64,000 nt of DNA, from positions 434,001 through 498,000 of the forward strand of contig RSEE01000015.1 of assembly GCA_003971905.1 (NCBI GenBank), given 5' to 3'. A model generated the notes under the pieces. It was not told the origin of the DNA and did no database searches. It saw only the letters and a list, made by a program, of their open reading frames with translations. Both the position numbers and the translations under genes were made by a program. Below are positions 32,439 through 45,500 of the stretch, piece after piece; position 1 is the stretch's first letter, and each line of letters opens with the position of its first letter. This DNA is from Moniliella sp. 'wahieum' (Eukaryota > Basidiomycota > Moniliellomycetes > Moniliellales > Moniliellaceae).

Positions 32439-35400
32439 TCAGGACAGAAAAAGGATGACGACTGGTCCAACCGTCACGAGGACCAGCGTCAACGATGGTT
32501 CGAAAGTACCTTGTAGGTGATCAGTACACTTCGCAAGCAGCACCGCTGGCAAAGGAGCGACCAAAGTCTTCCGGGCCCGGGTCAGGGATGAAAGTGCAAC
32601 GGCTGCCCATGTAGCGTACACTAGAGACAGTGCCTCCCGTCTTGAGACAGCCAAAGAAACTCCCATTGGGCCAGAAAGGAAACCATAGCCGCCCATGCAG
32701 CCCACATAGTTAACAGCACCGCCAATCTTGGAACGGTCAAGGTACCCCGCGCCCGGGTCAGGTAGGAAACGGCCACAACCATTAGTGTAGCCTAAACCGT
32801 CAACAGCACCACTGCTCTTGAGACGGTCAAAGTACCCCCCGCCCGGGTCAGACAGGAAACGGCTACAACCATTAGCGTAACCTAAACCGTCAACCGCACC
32901 ACTGCTCTTGAGACGGTCAAAGTACCCCCCGCCCGGGTCAAGTAGGAAACTACCACATCGAGTAGTGTAACCGAAACTGTCAACAGCAGCACTTGTCTTG
33001 GGACGATCAAAGGACCCCCCGCCCAGGTCAGATAGGAAAGTGCCACCGCTGCCCGTGTAGCCCAAAACATAAACGGTGTCCCCCATCATGGATCGGTCAA
33101 AGTACCACTGGTCCGAGTCATGTAAGAACTGCCACAGCCGCCCGTGTAGCCCCAATCGTAAACGGTGCCTGTGGTCTTGGAACGATCAAATACCACCCGC
33201 CCGGGTCAGATAGGAAACCGTCAGAACCGCCCATCATGTTGGATGCAATGGAGAGCGAGACGTTAAAGCAGAGCACACAAGAGGGCCAACGAGTCCGCAC
33301 ATTACCTCCCTAGCTAACCAAGTAAGAAGGGCAGCTAGGGTGGCTTGCGTCGGTGGGCCCCGGCCTTGGGACCTCAGGTCAGTATCGATATTCTCTCCCG
33401 ACATGACAATGTGTGCCTGAGGATCGGTACCGTGCCCATACGCAATTTGGAACAGGCAGGCCTGCCAACACATGGTGAGTATCGCTGAAAAGGGTGGGTG
33501 GGAGGGAACAGTAAGGCAAGGTGGTCCGGGCGCGTAAATGCATGTGCGGAAGGACGGGGGCAGCCCCCCTTTTTCCCGCATCCCGTCGATGGCCGCAAGC
33601 TCTGACACAGCGGCAATCGCCTTCCCTGCGTATGGTGCTAGGCCGACCGTGCAAAGCTTGTCCGCAAGCTCGGCGACCGTTAATTCTCCATGTCCAGCCG
33701 CCAGGTCGACACCGCCACACGCCATCGGCCCCCCTTGATCGGACGCTCGGCCAATAGCAGCGCGCGACATCGGTCCCCCTTGGTCAGGCACCAGGCCGAC
33801 ACGTCCACGCCATCGGCCCCCCTTTGTCGGGCGCCTGGCCAATAGCACCACACGCTATCGGCCCCCCTTCGTCAGGCGCTTGGCCAATGGCACCACACGC
33901 GGTCGGCCCCCCTTTGTCGGGCGCTGGCCAATAGCACCACACGCTATCGGCCCCCCTTCGTCAGGCGCTTGGCCAATGGCACCACACGCGGTCGGCCCCC
34001 TTTGTCGGGCGCCTGGCCAATAGTGCCACACGCTATCGGCCCCCCTTGGTCGGGTGCCTGATGGACGTCAATGGGAACCGGGCCACCAAGCGCCTGGTCG
34101 GACGCCATGCCAACCACCGGCCCCCCTTTGTCAGACGCTAGGCCAACCACCGACCCCCCTTGATAGGGTGCCAAGCCACCACCGGCCCCCCTTTGTCAGA
34201 CGCTAGGCCAACCACCGGCCCCCCTTCATCGGGTACCGGGCCAGCCATCGTTTCCTCTTCATCGGGTGAAGAGGCACCAAGCGCCATCGGCCCCCCTTGG
34301 CCAGGCGCCTGGACTTTAACAGGTACCAGGCCACCGAGCGCCTGATCAGGTGCCATGCCATCCACCGTCCCCACTGTATCAGGCGCCAGGCCAGCCACCG
34401 GCCCCCTTGATCGGGTGCCAAGTCAGCCATTGTTTCCCCTTCATCGGGTGCAAAGGCACCGAGCGTAATCAGCCCCCCTTTACGAGGCGCCGGGACTGCA
34501 ACGGGTACCGGGCCACCAAGCGCCTGATCGGTTGTCTGATCCTGAGCCACGATAGCAACTGACATGGACCTGGGGGAATGCACCTCCCGTGACGCATAGT
34601 CACCACCCGCTGGGGGTAAGCCCGGGCCGACAGATGCCATCGCAGCCACAGGATCCGGCTTGGCGATAGCAGCTGGCGTGGACCTGGGGGAATGCACCTC
34701 CCGTGACACATAGTCACCACCCGCTGGGGGTAAGCCCGGGCCGACAGATGCCATCGCAGCCACAGGATCCAGCTTGGCGATAGCAGCTGGCGTGGACCTG
34801 GGGGAATGCACCTCCCGTGACACATAGTCACCACCCGCTGGGGGTAAGTCCGGGCCGACAGATGCCATTGCTGCAACAGGGTCATACCCAACAGCAGCTA
34901 ACTCAGCCCCGGACTTGGGACTAGCGGAATGCATCGTCAGTAAATCAGGACCAACGCGTGGCATCTTGCCCAGAGGCTCATGGGCGACAGCAACTGGCTC
35001 ACACGCGGGCGAAGCAAGGTGTTCCGCTGGCTCGCTGGCACCACGAGCCGGGAAAGGCTCGTCAACGAGTGGTGCTGCAACCAGAGGTTTACCCTCTCCA
35101 CCAGTGCAATCACGAGAGCAATCCACATCCTTGGGGCCAGACACGACCACACCTTGGGGCTCTCTGATACAGTCCGCTGGGTCGAGGAGCATGTCACGCA
35201 TGGCACGACGCTTCAGATCGACACGGTGTTTGGAAGCCTGATTGTCCTCGTACAGTTTCCAAGCATTACGCACTGCCTTGATATGGCGAAAGATTGCCTT
35301 CTGCAAGTCCTCAAAAGTGGAGAAGCGATGAGACTTGGTATAAAAGACGTAGGCAACATAGAAGTCGGTCGGTGTGAGCAAGAAGTTTTCGCCACCATGG

Positions 35401-35761
35401 CCCTTATTGTAGTCGGTAATGATATCAGCCACAATAGAGTCCTTGTCTGCCACTGCGAACCAGGGAGCGGGGAGGCGATGCCACTCATCGGCATACCCCA
35501 GTGGCGAATGGTAGGAATGACTTCCAGGATGAACTTGGCAGCGACGTCCTCGTCAACGTCCGAAAGAACGACGCTCAGTTGAGCCCAAGCATAAGTCGTG
35601 CCCTTGATGCGAAAAGCCGGCCACTTCGCTGTCGTGCCAGGGGCTATCTCGACTTGGGAGTTGGGGTCAAACTCGCCACGACGAACATACGCTTCCACAA
35701 TGTCGCGAGGCGAGGAAACCGGGTGCGCAGAATGCGCAGAGGCAGAAGATAAGGGCGACAT
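32439..35761 (-). CDS. Long Gag-like ORF of the LTR element (frame-broken)
   Basis: Starts at ATG 35761, four bases after the 5' LTR: MSPLSSASAHSAHPVSSPRD, then TTAKWPAFRIKGTTYAWAQL and AAKFILEVIPTIRHWGMP. After one frame change near 35470 it continues DKDSIVADIITDYNKGHGGE, TPTDFYVAYVFYTKSHRFST and AIFRHIKAVRNAWKLYEDNQ. The rest is repetitive: a 38-residue unit with VGPGLPPAGGDYVSREVHS, a 15-residue unit with APDKGGP/SDKGGP, a non-repetitive block (LTVAELADKLCTVGLAPYAG) and a 30-residue unit with FLSDPGGGYFDRLKSSGAVD. Repeat lengths are multiples of three, which argues for one translated protein of roughly 1,100 residues. No zinc knuckle or enzyme motif is seen. The non-repetitive head may act as a capsid-like domain; that is inference. 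Confidence 0.55.
32568..33235 (-). repeat. 90-bp coding tandem array (30-residue unit)
   Basis: The block GCCCGGGTCAG.TAGGAAAC recurs at about 32748, 32838, 32928, 33018, 33108 and 33196, a 90-bp period with diverged copies at the left edge. On the minus strand each unit encodes a 30-residue repeat around DPGGGYFDRLKSSGAVDGLG. Confidence 0.9.
33730..34480 (-). repeat. About 45-bp coding tandem array (15-residue unit)
   Basis: Repeats of GGCCCCCCTT(T/C)GTC(A/G)GGCGC with GCCAA(T/C), near-exact at 33838-34020 and looser to 34480. On the minus strand they encode variants of DKGGPVVGLA and DQGGPMA. Confidence 0.88.
34557..34890 (-). repeat. 114-bp coding tandem array, three near-identical units
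   Basis: The block GGACCTGGGGGAATGCACCT starts at about 34565, 34679 and 34793, a 114-bp period. Copies differ at only a few bases. Each encodes 38 residues including ASVGPGLPPAGGDYVSREV. Confidence 0.95.
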
Positions 35762-35765
35762 AACC
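35753..35765 (-). promoter_or_regulatory. Putative primer-binding site (initiator tRNA-Met half)
   Basis: Immediately after the 5' LTR the minus strand reads GGTTATGTCGCCC. The first seven bases match the complement of the initiator tRNA-Met anticodon region (GGTTATGAGCCC), the primer used by copia and Ty5-type elements. A tRNA 3'-end PBS beginning TGG is not present. The ORF's ATG lies inside this site. Confidence 0.45.
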
Positions 35766-36114
35766 TGCTAGAGTGCGACTTGAGAGCACTCGCGATCCTA
35801 TGGATCAGCTGCAAAGCAGCCTTCAGACAAGGCGTGAAGGCAAAGTGGTGAGCCACAAGTCTTCAAGCACGTCTCATGTGAGGAGCAACAGGTCAAGAAA
35901 GGAAGCAGAGGCGTACCTTCAGACAAGGCGTGAAGGCAAGTGGTGAGCCACAAGTCTTCAAGCAACGTCTGAAGGGAAGGAGAAAGGAGAGAGAAAGGGA
36001 GATGGAGCGAGCAGGGCGTGCGCGGCCTGCGAGCGGAACGCTTCCGCTCGGCTAGGCGAGCGTCACCGATCCATTGAGGGCCGTGCAGGAGAACCCTAGC
36101 AGTACCCTCTAACA
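35766..36114 (-). repeat. 5' LTR (349 bp, by element orientation)
   Basis: Near-identical to 31533-31885. Differences are short indels (for example CACGTCTCATGTG against CAACGTCTCATTGTG) and a GAGAGA-length change. Confidence 0.93.
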
Positions 36115-36503
36115 CATATGGATTGTTTGCGCTGACGTGCTGCTGCCATAATAGCTGCAGTATAACCAAAACCAGGGTCTCGCAGGGTGTGACGTCATTC
36201 CGCTCCCTCCATTATTCCGCCCGCGGGCCAACGCGGCGGCAAGATTGAAGGTTGGGCGTTGCCGGTTGAACATTGCAGAGCTGAAGCTTGGCTGCGGAAG
36301 AGACGCATCGGAATACGAAGGCGAGTGGCCACCGAAAGCGGTCTCTCGCATCGCCACCATCCCTCCGCCCTCCCATCCGGCGTCCTCCCCCCATCCTCTG
36401 CCCATCCCACCACCACCACCTCCTACACCTCCTACACCAACCCCCCACCCGCATTCCCGCATTCCCCCATCCCCCCGTCCCCACCCACCCTGCTCCAGCA
36501 GCC
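36115..36503. other. Upstream region of TOM1-family gene
   Basis: No gene. C-rich with CCACCACCACCACCTCC and CCTACACCTCCTACACC repeats at 36405-36440, immediately before the start codon. Probably promoter and 5' leader. Confidence 0.5.
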
Positions 36504-39500
36504 ATGAAGATCACACGCCACCCAAGCGTCTTGGCCTCCGGTGCGTGTGCCCCTGGCCCCTTTGTGCCCCCTACTCACCCTCTTTCTCCCTCGCAGTTGC
36601 CCCAGATTGCCGCGATTATTGAGCGTGTTCAGGCAGCCCCGGAGGAGGACCTTCCTGGCGTGTTGGACAGCGTCTACGACTGGCCCTGGCCCCGCGGCGA
36701 TGCTCACCACTGGACCCAGACGCTGAACCGCTTCGATGCCATCCTCGAGCACACCCTGACCCAATACGGTGTGCAGATTTGCAGTACCATCAGTTCACCC
36801 CGCCACACCAAGCGCCTTCTTGTTCCATACTCGTTTTAGCCGCCTTCTCCTAGAGAGCTGCACCAACCGTAAGATCTACAACTCGTATGAGGTACGTACC
36901 TTCTCTCTCGCCTCCCTCAAGCTTGCTTGCCCCGTCGGACGGTTCTAACCTCTCCTTCCCACTACAGCATCTCCGCAGCTTGCTCGTAACCGACGATTTA
37001 GATGTGCTTGAAGAAACGCTGCGGCTCCTTCAGCGCTTGGCCCAACAGCATGCTGCAAAAGGCGGTTCTCGTGCCCAGGAGCTGGTTGAGCAGGGTACTG
37101 TGCCTCAGCGCCTCCTCACCCTTGGTGCCACATGGGCTCCGATGGGATCGGGCTTAACTTTGGTCGACCTTGCTAGTGACAACTTTGAGCCTGGACCCGG
37201 CTTTGACACGGTCCGCTTGCCATCCAACGCCCCGCTCCGACAAGCTACCCGAGCCTCATGACAAGTCCCTCTCGCTCGGCCCACCGCCAATCTCCGGCGC
37301 ATCGGGCCCCAGCTACACCAAGTTCACAACAACTAGCGCCTACCATTGATCCCGATCTGTCATGTCCATCGACCTGGGTGAACCGGTTCGGGCTGCCTCT
37401 TCCTCTTCTCCTGCCCACCCACGCCCTCCTCGTCCAGCCCCAGCCATTCACACCACGTTTCCTTTGCACCCGGAACAGGGTCTGGGTCCAATGTGGGTCG
37501 ACACACGGCCCATCGGCGCCCCCCCCGGAGACGGCGTCGGTGATCGAGCTGCGCAACCTGGCGTCCCAGGGCAACCATTGATGGATGTTGTTACCGACGC
37601 GATTGAGACGTACAAGATTCCACCCGAATCCCAGTTTGAGCTGTTTCAACGGGTGCGCTCCGTTCTCGCGGGTTATGACCCTTCTGCCCGCAAGAAACTC
37701 ATGTCATGCCGCCTGTTAGCTTTGGCCGTGTATGGGCATGTGGTGTTGGAGGATACGGCTCTTAATGAGCTCTTTATGTTGGCCCCGGAGATTGCTCGCT
37801 TGATTGGTACCCTCGTGTCGCCTGAACACAAGATTGACCGAAACATTGTGTCGAGTGCGTTTTTATGCGCTGGAAGGATTGGCCAAGTTCCGTACCCGCT
37901 CCTCCGACGTCTTTACGTCCATTGGCGTGTCAGTCAATCATGGTGCACTCTTGCAGAATCTCCGCATGCTTACTAGCAGTATGGATGCCTGCCCTTCCTC
38001 CCACCCGACGCTACATTGCTTCCACCTCCGTATGCCTGGAGTGATCCGGGTACCTCTCTCGGCACCTACGCCGATTCCATCTTTGGCTTACTGGGGGCAA
38101 TCGTGAATGGCCGCAACGCAAGCCACATGACAATGATCGTCGCTGCCTCATGCCTCTCTTGGTCAAGATTGTCAACAATGTCGCTCGCGGGTCCACCTCG
38201 CCCAAAGATCGGTCGCTCGTGCTCTCGGCTTGATCGACAGTTTCATCATCTTCTCCACCTCACCGCCGGCTTTTACCCAATTCTGTGACGCGGGTGGGCC
38301 CGACGTGTACGTGGAACGCATCAAAGCAGAGGTGGAATACGACATTGCTCATCCTGAACCCGAGGGTGCTCGGCTGACGACCGTGCGGAGCGAGTGGGCC
38401 AAGCCGGCTGACAACTTGTACGGGTACCTGTCGCAACCGAGTGCAACCCTGCTGCGTAACATCCTCAAGTACATTGGCAGCATGATCACGTCGGCTGGAA
38501 CGGATCAGTTGCGCAACTTGATTGAAACGTCTCTGCCAGACTCTGTCATCCAAATCATGGCGCACCGCCTCATTTTTGGCCCACAAATCCTCGCTGTTGC
38601 GATCGGCGTGGTGGCCATTTAGTGCACAATGAGCCCACGAGTCTGGTGGTGGTGCAGGAGAAACGGATTCCCGAGATGCTTTTGACCTGATTACCGACGA
38701 CATTGAAGCCAATTTCGATTTGATCAGCACCCTTCCCAGCGTCTGTTCGGCCATGTGCCTCAACCCGGTTGGTTTGGACCTGTTTAACCGCTGCATGGTG
38801 GCGCGCAAGCTCATGCGTCTCCTTCTAGACCACCGGCACATTGAGGTGTTGGAGGACATGGACAATGCCATTTTGTTTGGCACTCGATCGATGAGCTTGT
38901 CCGTCACCAACCGTCGGCGCGGGGCGATGTTATCTCGGGCATCTTTACGGCTTTGAACGCGATCAACAACAATGCTAAGAGCATCGCTCGCCGTATGGAG
39001 CGGCATCCTTTGATGATGCCTGTCGCCAAGCAGGCCTTCCCGAGCCGCCAAGCAAATTTTTGATCTGGAGCAAGTCCCCAGACCGAGGCCACTAAAGTAG
39101 TCGCTCTCGCCCGCCCTTCTGTTACCTTGGCCGACCTGTTTGATGGAGAGGACGAGCGGCAAGGTAAGAAGGACGATGCCAATATTTACAACGGTGTTAT
39201 CGCGCAGATGGACGTCGCGTCCCGATTCATGGAAGGGTTCTTTACCACCGCTTCGCATTGTCATGCCTTCATCACCAAGGGCGGGTTGGTAGAGCTGCTG
39301 AAGTTCTACGATGCCACGGCACTGCCATACAACTTCCTCTCTTCCTTTCGCCGCAGACTCGCTTGCCAACCTGCTGGTGCTCATGACGGAGTCCAGAGCC
39401 ATTTCGGTCATTTACTCCTTCATGGATTCAATTTCCGAGTCCATGCAACAAACGAGTGCGTGTGGGACGACAAAGCCTGGGCGTCGAACGGACAGGAACT

Positions 39501-42500
39501 GCCCTTTTCGCCGCTCGACTTCTTCGCCCCCTCTGACGAAGCTACCTGGACAAAAACCAATGGTGTCTTCCGCAACTTGGTCTACCTCAATACCAAGCTC
39601 TTTGTTCTGGTGATGTATCAGCCGTTCAGCTACCATTCATATTCGCGTCCGCTTTCGGCCCTTTTCCCTGCCCTCAATACCAGCCGCGGCAAGGGCGAAG
39701 GGCCCTTCATGCGCAAGCTCGGCACGTTGCTGCGGCATTCACTCTGGATGAACATGTTGCTCAAAGCAGCTGTGCCCCCTCGGGAGGCGGGGGTGGAAGG
39801 CAACACGGCCACCGCAAGGTATCCGGCCCTGTGCAAGATATTGTGGATCATCTTCCTTCTAGTGGTCGTCCAAATGCGCCTTCGAGCTCATCCGCGGTGT
39901 TGGAAGCAGCAGAGCCGCCAGGCAGGCGGACAAGAGTTGCGAGGTGTCTGAGGCGGTCCGGCAGAACGTCAAGGTAGTGCGGTACACTATGTCGCATATG
40001 ACTCAACGCTCAAGGCCATGCATCGCGAGGTGGTCCGCCTCTGTCCAAGCCGGCTGACCCCACGACTCGCAAAAACGTTCACCACATTGGGGACCATTGC
40101 CGACACGATGTTCAAGCGCTCGAATCGCGCAAGAGCGGTAACTTGCCCAACGATATGGCCTACACCACTGTCGTGGTGGATTGGATCGACAACCTTCTTT
40201 ACGAGCGGAAGGGGTCGCGGGTTACCGTGAGCTGTTTGCTGCTGTACGAGTTCTTCCACCGGGCGGTGTTAGCGCATTGTTGAGCCAGTTCCATTTGATG
40301 CTGGCCCAGATGGACCAGATTTTGGACACTCAATCGGGGGAGACGACGGTGCCCGATAACGAGGATGTTGCCAGCAGCCTGAGCCAAGCGTGCGGCGGCT
40401 TGCATCTGCCTCCGGCTGATGCACAACCTGGTCACGTACCGCATCACGAACGACCTGGTCCAGCTCTCTGCTCTGAACCAGCAGTACCCTTCCTCCAACC
40501 AAGAGTGCGTGGTTGACATCATTCGCCTCCAGGTCATCATGGCGGTCCAGACCATCTGGCGTAAGAGTTGGTTGCCCACTTTGCCGCTCGTCATCATTCG
40601 CAGTTTGGTCAAGATCATCCTCGCTACTCTCAACAAGGATGATGCTAGCCCCGAGTCCGGCTCGGGCAGTGGGAACGGCAGTTCTCTACCTCTTCCCTTG
40701 CTCAACATGACCCTTCCGGGCATGAGCAACCCTCTGAGTCCACTCGCTCGGACGGCAGCACTACTCGCTCTTCGGGCACCTTCCCCCCTGTGCAGTCTAG
40801 CGGCGACGTAGTCCTGACCGACCTGGGCTTCACTTCCGGCTCCGTCCAGTCGGCGTTTGGAAGCGGAGAGGACTCGCGGGCGGGGCTACTGCGGCTGTTG
40901 AACCAACAAGCCGAATCCACTCCCACCCCCCTCCTGTCACGGCACCGACCCCGCTCTGGCCATCGACGGAGGCAGGATCGTCTTCAGAGCCTTCTCGTCT
41001 GCTCCGGAACGCTCGCAAGCTCCCCCTCCTCATCCCCTGTGGCAACCGGGATCGGAAGGCACGGTTTCTAAGCAAGTTCTTTCGGATGAACTGCGCTCGA
41101 TTCAAAAGGAGATTAGCTCTACCGTCGTCGCTCTTATTCTTGAACTTGCGAAACGCACGAACCTTTGGTGTTTGAGGCACGCGACGCTGTCCATCTCGTT
41201 TCCGACAAGCTCACCCCCATTCATCACGCAACGACTTCATTCGTTCGTCCCAAGCCGAGGTGGAGAGGTTGGATTGGAAGGAAAGACAAACGAGCGTGAT
41301 GCGTTGCTGGGCAAGATGCGGGTCTATCTTCACTTCTTGGCCATTGTGCACAACTCGGAGGGCCTGCGGCAGGTGATCGACATTGACACGGCCGTTACCA
41401 TCATCCAAACTTTGCAGCGGTTGGGTCAGGCTGGCAAGAAGTGGGTGAGCGAGTTCACTCCCCATCTTTTTGATCGCGAGCGAAATTTTTGGCTGGAGCG
41501 AGAAAATCGAGCCGACGCCTCCCTACCTCGAATCCGAGTGGCAAGCAGGCACCCCACCCCGTCTCGACCGCGGGTCGATCCAGACAATCGCCTAGGCCAA
41601 TTTGAGGACGTTTATCTTCAAATGGCCTTTGCCGTCTTACGGGAGGAAGTGCCTGACGCATGGAGCACGGAAACTCTTTTGGCCACGTACCGCCTTCTGG
41701 TCATCCTTACCCGGCGGCCCCTTCTAGCGGGCAAAGTGGGTCAAGGGGACGATGAGCTTGTCGTTCTTGTTCGGCCTTTCAAGAAGGGGTTCCCGAGTCG
41801 ATCGTGCCGCTCTGTCAGTCGTATTTGGTCACCATTTTACGGCATGTGATTGAGCAGCCTGAAGTGCTGCAACAGCTCATGTTCCAAATGCTGCGCTCGG
41901 CGGTCCACTCACGCGCAGCCAAGTTGTGATCCCCAACTTACTCGGTCAAGTGAGCTCGGCCGTGTGGCGGGACCCGAACACGTTCTTTGGTGTCGCCAAG
42001 AACCATCTTGAGCTCATCGATTTCAATCGCACCGGCACGCCCCCCGCGTTCGGCTGATTGATGATCGTGAGTCCGAGGACAAAAAGGAGGGAACCGAGTC
42101 GAACACTGATGGGCCTGCCGTGGCTCCTGCTCTGCCTCAAATTCCCGTAGGGGCAGCCGGGCCATCTGGAACGTCCCTTCCTACTGCGCCCAAACCACCC
42201 GTTTTCGACGTGCCCGAAACCAGTGGTGGTGGGGAGACGGAGAAGCTGATCCACAAGCTCCCTCAGACCACGGAGGTGTCGGATCATCTGATCCACTTCC
42301 TCATTTCGGAGCTCACCACGGGACCTTCCGTGTCATCATCTGTCGTGGCAAGCGAGACGGCCGAGCAAGAGACGAAGGAATCGGTTGAGGCGTCCTCGGG
42401 CGAATCCCAAACTGGGAAGGACAAGGCGAGTGTCCCGCCTCCCTCTGAGCCCGACGCTGGTGCAGCTGCTCCGTCGAGTGGTGATGGAGTCAATACGAAC

Positions 42501-45500
42501 CCCGTCTTGAAGCAACCCAAGCCTACCTCCGCAAAAGAGCAAAGCCAAGCGGACCAGTCGCTTTATTACAATGGCTTCATCCTCCAAATTTTAGCCGAGC
42601 TCTTGTCTTCGTACGACTGCTGCAAATTGAGTCTGATGAACTACACGCGCAAGCGCACCCAGCCTGCTGCCCCAGCTGCGCCTGCCACGCCCTCTACAAC
42701 CCCCGCTAAGCTTCGTGGGACCACTGTCTCGACTCTGTTCCATGAGCTCGTTGCGCTCGGAGCGTATAGCGACAAGGACTGGAGAAAGTGCAAGGCGCTT
42801 ACCAATTGGCTCATGTCGGTCGTTGTGGCTCTGACGTCGGATACGGCAAGCAACGTTTCGCTTCAAGATCTGAGTGCAGACGTCATTTCGGTGCGCAAGG
42901 CCGTCCTTGACGGTCTGAGCAAGAGCATTCGCGACGTGACAACTTCGACCGAGCACTGGCATCCAAGGGTGGCAAGATCCTGGTGCTGTCCGACCTGTGC
43001 TTCCGTTTGCTGACGGTCAAGCCCAACCAGAGCTCTTTACTGCGTCAAAATGAGGACCTAGCCTTCACATGGCCAAGTTGATGTTGGAGAAGAACTTTGT
43101 CCTTGTCTTGACTAATACCATCACCGACATCGATTTGTCCGTTTCGCCGGCCAAATCGATTCTGACCAGCGTTCTCAAGCCACTCGACTTTCTTACCAAG
43201 GTTGCCATCCGCATGGGCCGGGCAGAGAAGAAAGATTCGCGCGAAGATGTGCCGATCGAACTTTCTTCCGACGATGAAAGCACGTCCTCCTCGATGGAGG
43301 ACATGGAGCATGGCCGTGGCTCCCGTCGCGAGACACCCGATTTCTACCGCAATTCGTCGTTGGGCATCCACACTGGCGACCTCGAGTCGGGCAACTACGA
43401 TGACGATGTCGGCGATGGCGAGAGCGGCGAGGATGAAGAGGACATTGAGATGGAGGAGTATGATCATGACCACTCCAACAGCGATATGACGTATGTCTTG
43501 CCTCCTCTTTTTGCGCTTCGCACTGATGTTGCATTCATACTGACTTAACCCATCTGAACAGCTCTGAGTCGGATGACAGTGAGGATACCATTGACGATGA
43601 CGACATTGACCTGGAGGACATGTCTTCGGTGGATGACGATTCGTCTTCGGAAGACGAGGACGAGGACGACGACGACGATGATGACGATCATGATCACAGC
43701 GACATGCTTGAGGCCGAATGGACGGATGAGGTATGTCCCCTTTTTTCCAGCTTCCCCTCGCCTCTGCACTGTGAATACTGACGCCCAGAGTGCTTTCAGG
43801 ACAATGATAGCGATGGCGACTCGGACAATGGCGAACTGGATATTGTCCTAGAGCACGATGGAACGAGTGGCAGCGACCCTCTGGTTCCGACGCTCGAGAT
43901 TGACGAGGTGTGGGCGCCATCGGAACTTCGTTCTGTCTTTAGTGAAGGGGAAGACGGTATGGACGTGATCGATGAGGACGAGGGGTCCTCCAATGATGGG
44001 TACGATGCTGCCGGCCTTGGCGACCTCTCGCTCGAGGATGGCTACAACCCGTCATCGAACACACTGGATCTGTTTGGTGCCAATTGGGCGTGGGTCAATC
44101 ACTCGGACAGCCCGGCGCGTGGGAGACATGGAACCTGTGGGGTCACGAACCGGAAGGCTGGCGGTCTCGTCTTGTCACTGGGTCCGGGCGCCGGAACGGG
44201 ATAGACGAGGCGGCGTCGCACCCACTTTTGGTGGACCAGTCGGCCGTGCCCGACGGAAGTTCTGCCCTCTCCAACCGTCTCCCCGGTCGGCGGCGTCGTC
44301 TCCATGGCGGCCTGCACCATTCGGGCACGGACCTCAGCGCCTTGTCGTTCGATATGATGGGCAATAGGACCATGCATCTTCTAGAGACGATACTCGAACG
44401 TGCTCAGGGGTTGACGCGGAGCGACGACACGGCCCGTTCCCGCTCAGGTGTTGAGGAAACCAACGGCGCGTCCGGCCCCAATCGCGGTCGACCGAATGAA
44501 CCCGATGCGGACAAGGTTGCAGCTGCGGATCCAGTATCACTACTCCAAACCTTCAAGCCCATGAGCACGTCGAACCGTTGGTTACAAGATGCTTCTCTCG
44601 CCCATGCACGCTCTGTCAACAAGCTGGAGCACGCATCGTTTTTCCGACACGAGCTGCAAGCGGTTCTGCTTCCTGCCTACTGGGACTCTCAGAAGAAGCA
44701 GAAGGAAAAGGAGGCCGAACGAACTGCTCAGCTTCAGCGTAAGCTCCAAGAGGATGAAGAAGCGCATCGTCGGAAGCAGGAGGAGAGTGGAGATCATGAG
44801 CGCATCCAGGCACCAGAAGCAAACCAGCCGCCGGCGCAAGCCTCCGACACGGAAATGGCGGATCGCCCGCGCCCGCGCCCGCACCGGGCAAACTCACCCT
44901 TTTCGGATGGGGTACCCTCCGATCCTGAGGACCTAGCAGGCCGGAAATGCCGGTGAGGGCGATGAAGAGGAAGAGGAAGAGGGGGAGCGGCAAACGATCA
45001 CGATCGGTAGCCAGGTGGTGGATATTACGGGTACCGGAATGGATCCCGAATTCCTGCTGGCCCTCCCAGACGCTATGCGGGAGGAGATTGTGGAACAGCA
45101 CCTGCGCGAACGTCATGCTGAGACGATGAGTCGCGACCAAGGCGTGACGGCAATCGAGCCTGAGTTCCTCGCTGCCTTGCCACCCGAGATCCGTGTGGAG
45201 GTACTTCAGAGCGAGCTCATGGCAGCCGATCGTGCTCGCCGGCAGCAGCAACGCGAGCAAGAGGAGCAAGAGCGCCAAGCAGAGCAGAGTGCGGCCCATG
45301 AACCTCGGCCGACGACGGAGCGAGTGCTTCTCAGCCGGGTGTACCTGCCAACCTGGCCGTTCCCGCTGCCTCGACGACTCCAGCTGTCGCAGCCCCTGCA
45401 GCCGACAAGACTCCCGCCGGGACGCGATTCAACTACTAGACCGTGCTGGTGTCCTGACGCTGGTTCGGATCCTCTTCTTCCTGACCTGGATCCCGCGGCC

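Larger units (their letters stand above)
31533..36114 (-). mobile_element. Complete LTR element lacking pol (non-autonomous, minus orientation)
   Basis: 4582 bp bounded by two direct repeats of about 350 bp with TG...CA ends. On the minus strand the element begins TGTTAGAGGGTACTGCTAGG and its LTRs end CGCACTCTAGCA. A possible primer-binding site and a purine tract flank the interior at the expected sides. The interior has a Gag-like open frame starting 5 nt inside the 5' LTR and four tandem-repeat arrays. I find no protease, integrase, reverse transcriptase or RNase H motif in any frame. No target-site duplication is visible: AAGGG lies left and CATAT right. The two LTRs are nearly identical apart from a few one-base or dinucleotide indels, so insertion is recent. 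It lies between the gag relic and the TOM1-family gene. Confidence 0.88.

Noticed and set aside
31533..36114. Interpretation of the 32.5-34.9 kb arrays as a CRISPR or satellite locus
   Set aside because: Repeats are contiguous without unique spacers, periods are codon-phased, and they sit between two LTRs in a eukaryotic setting.
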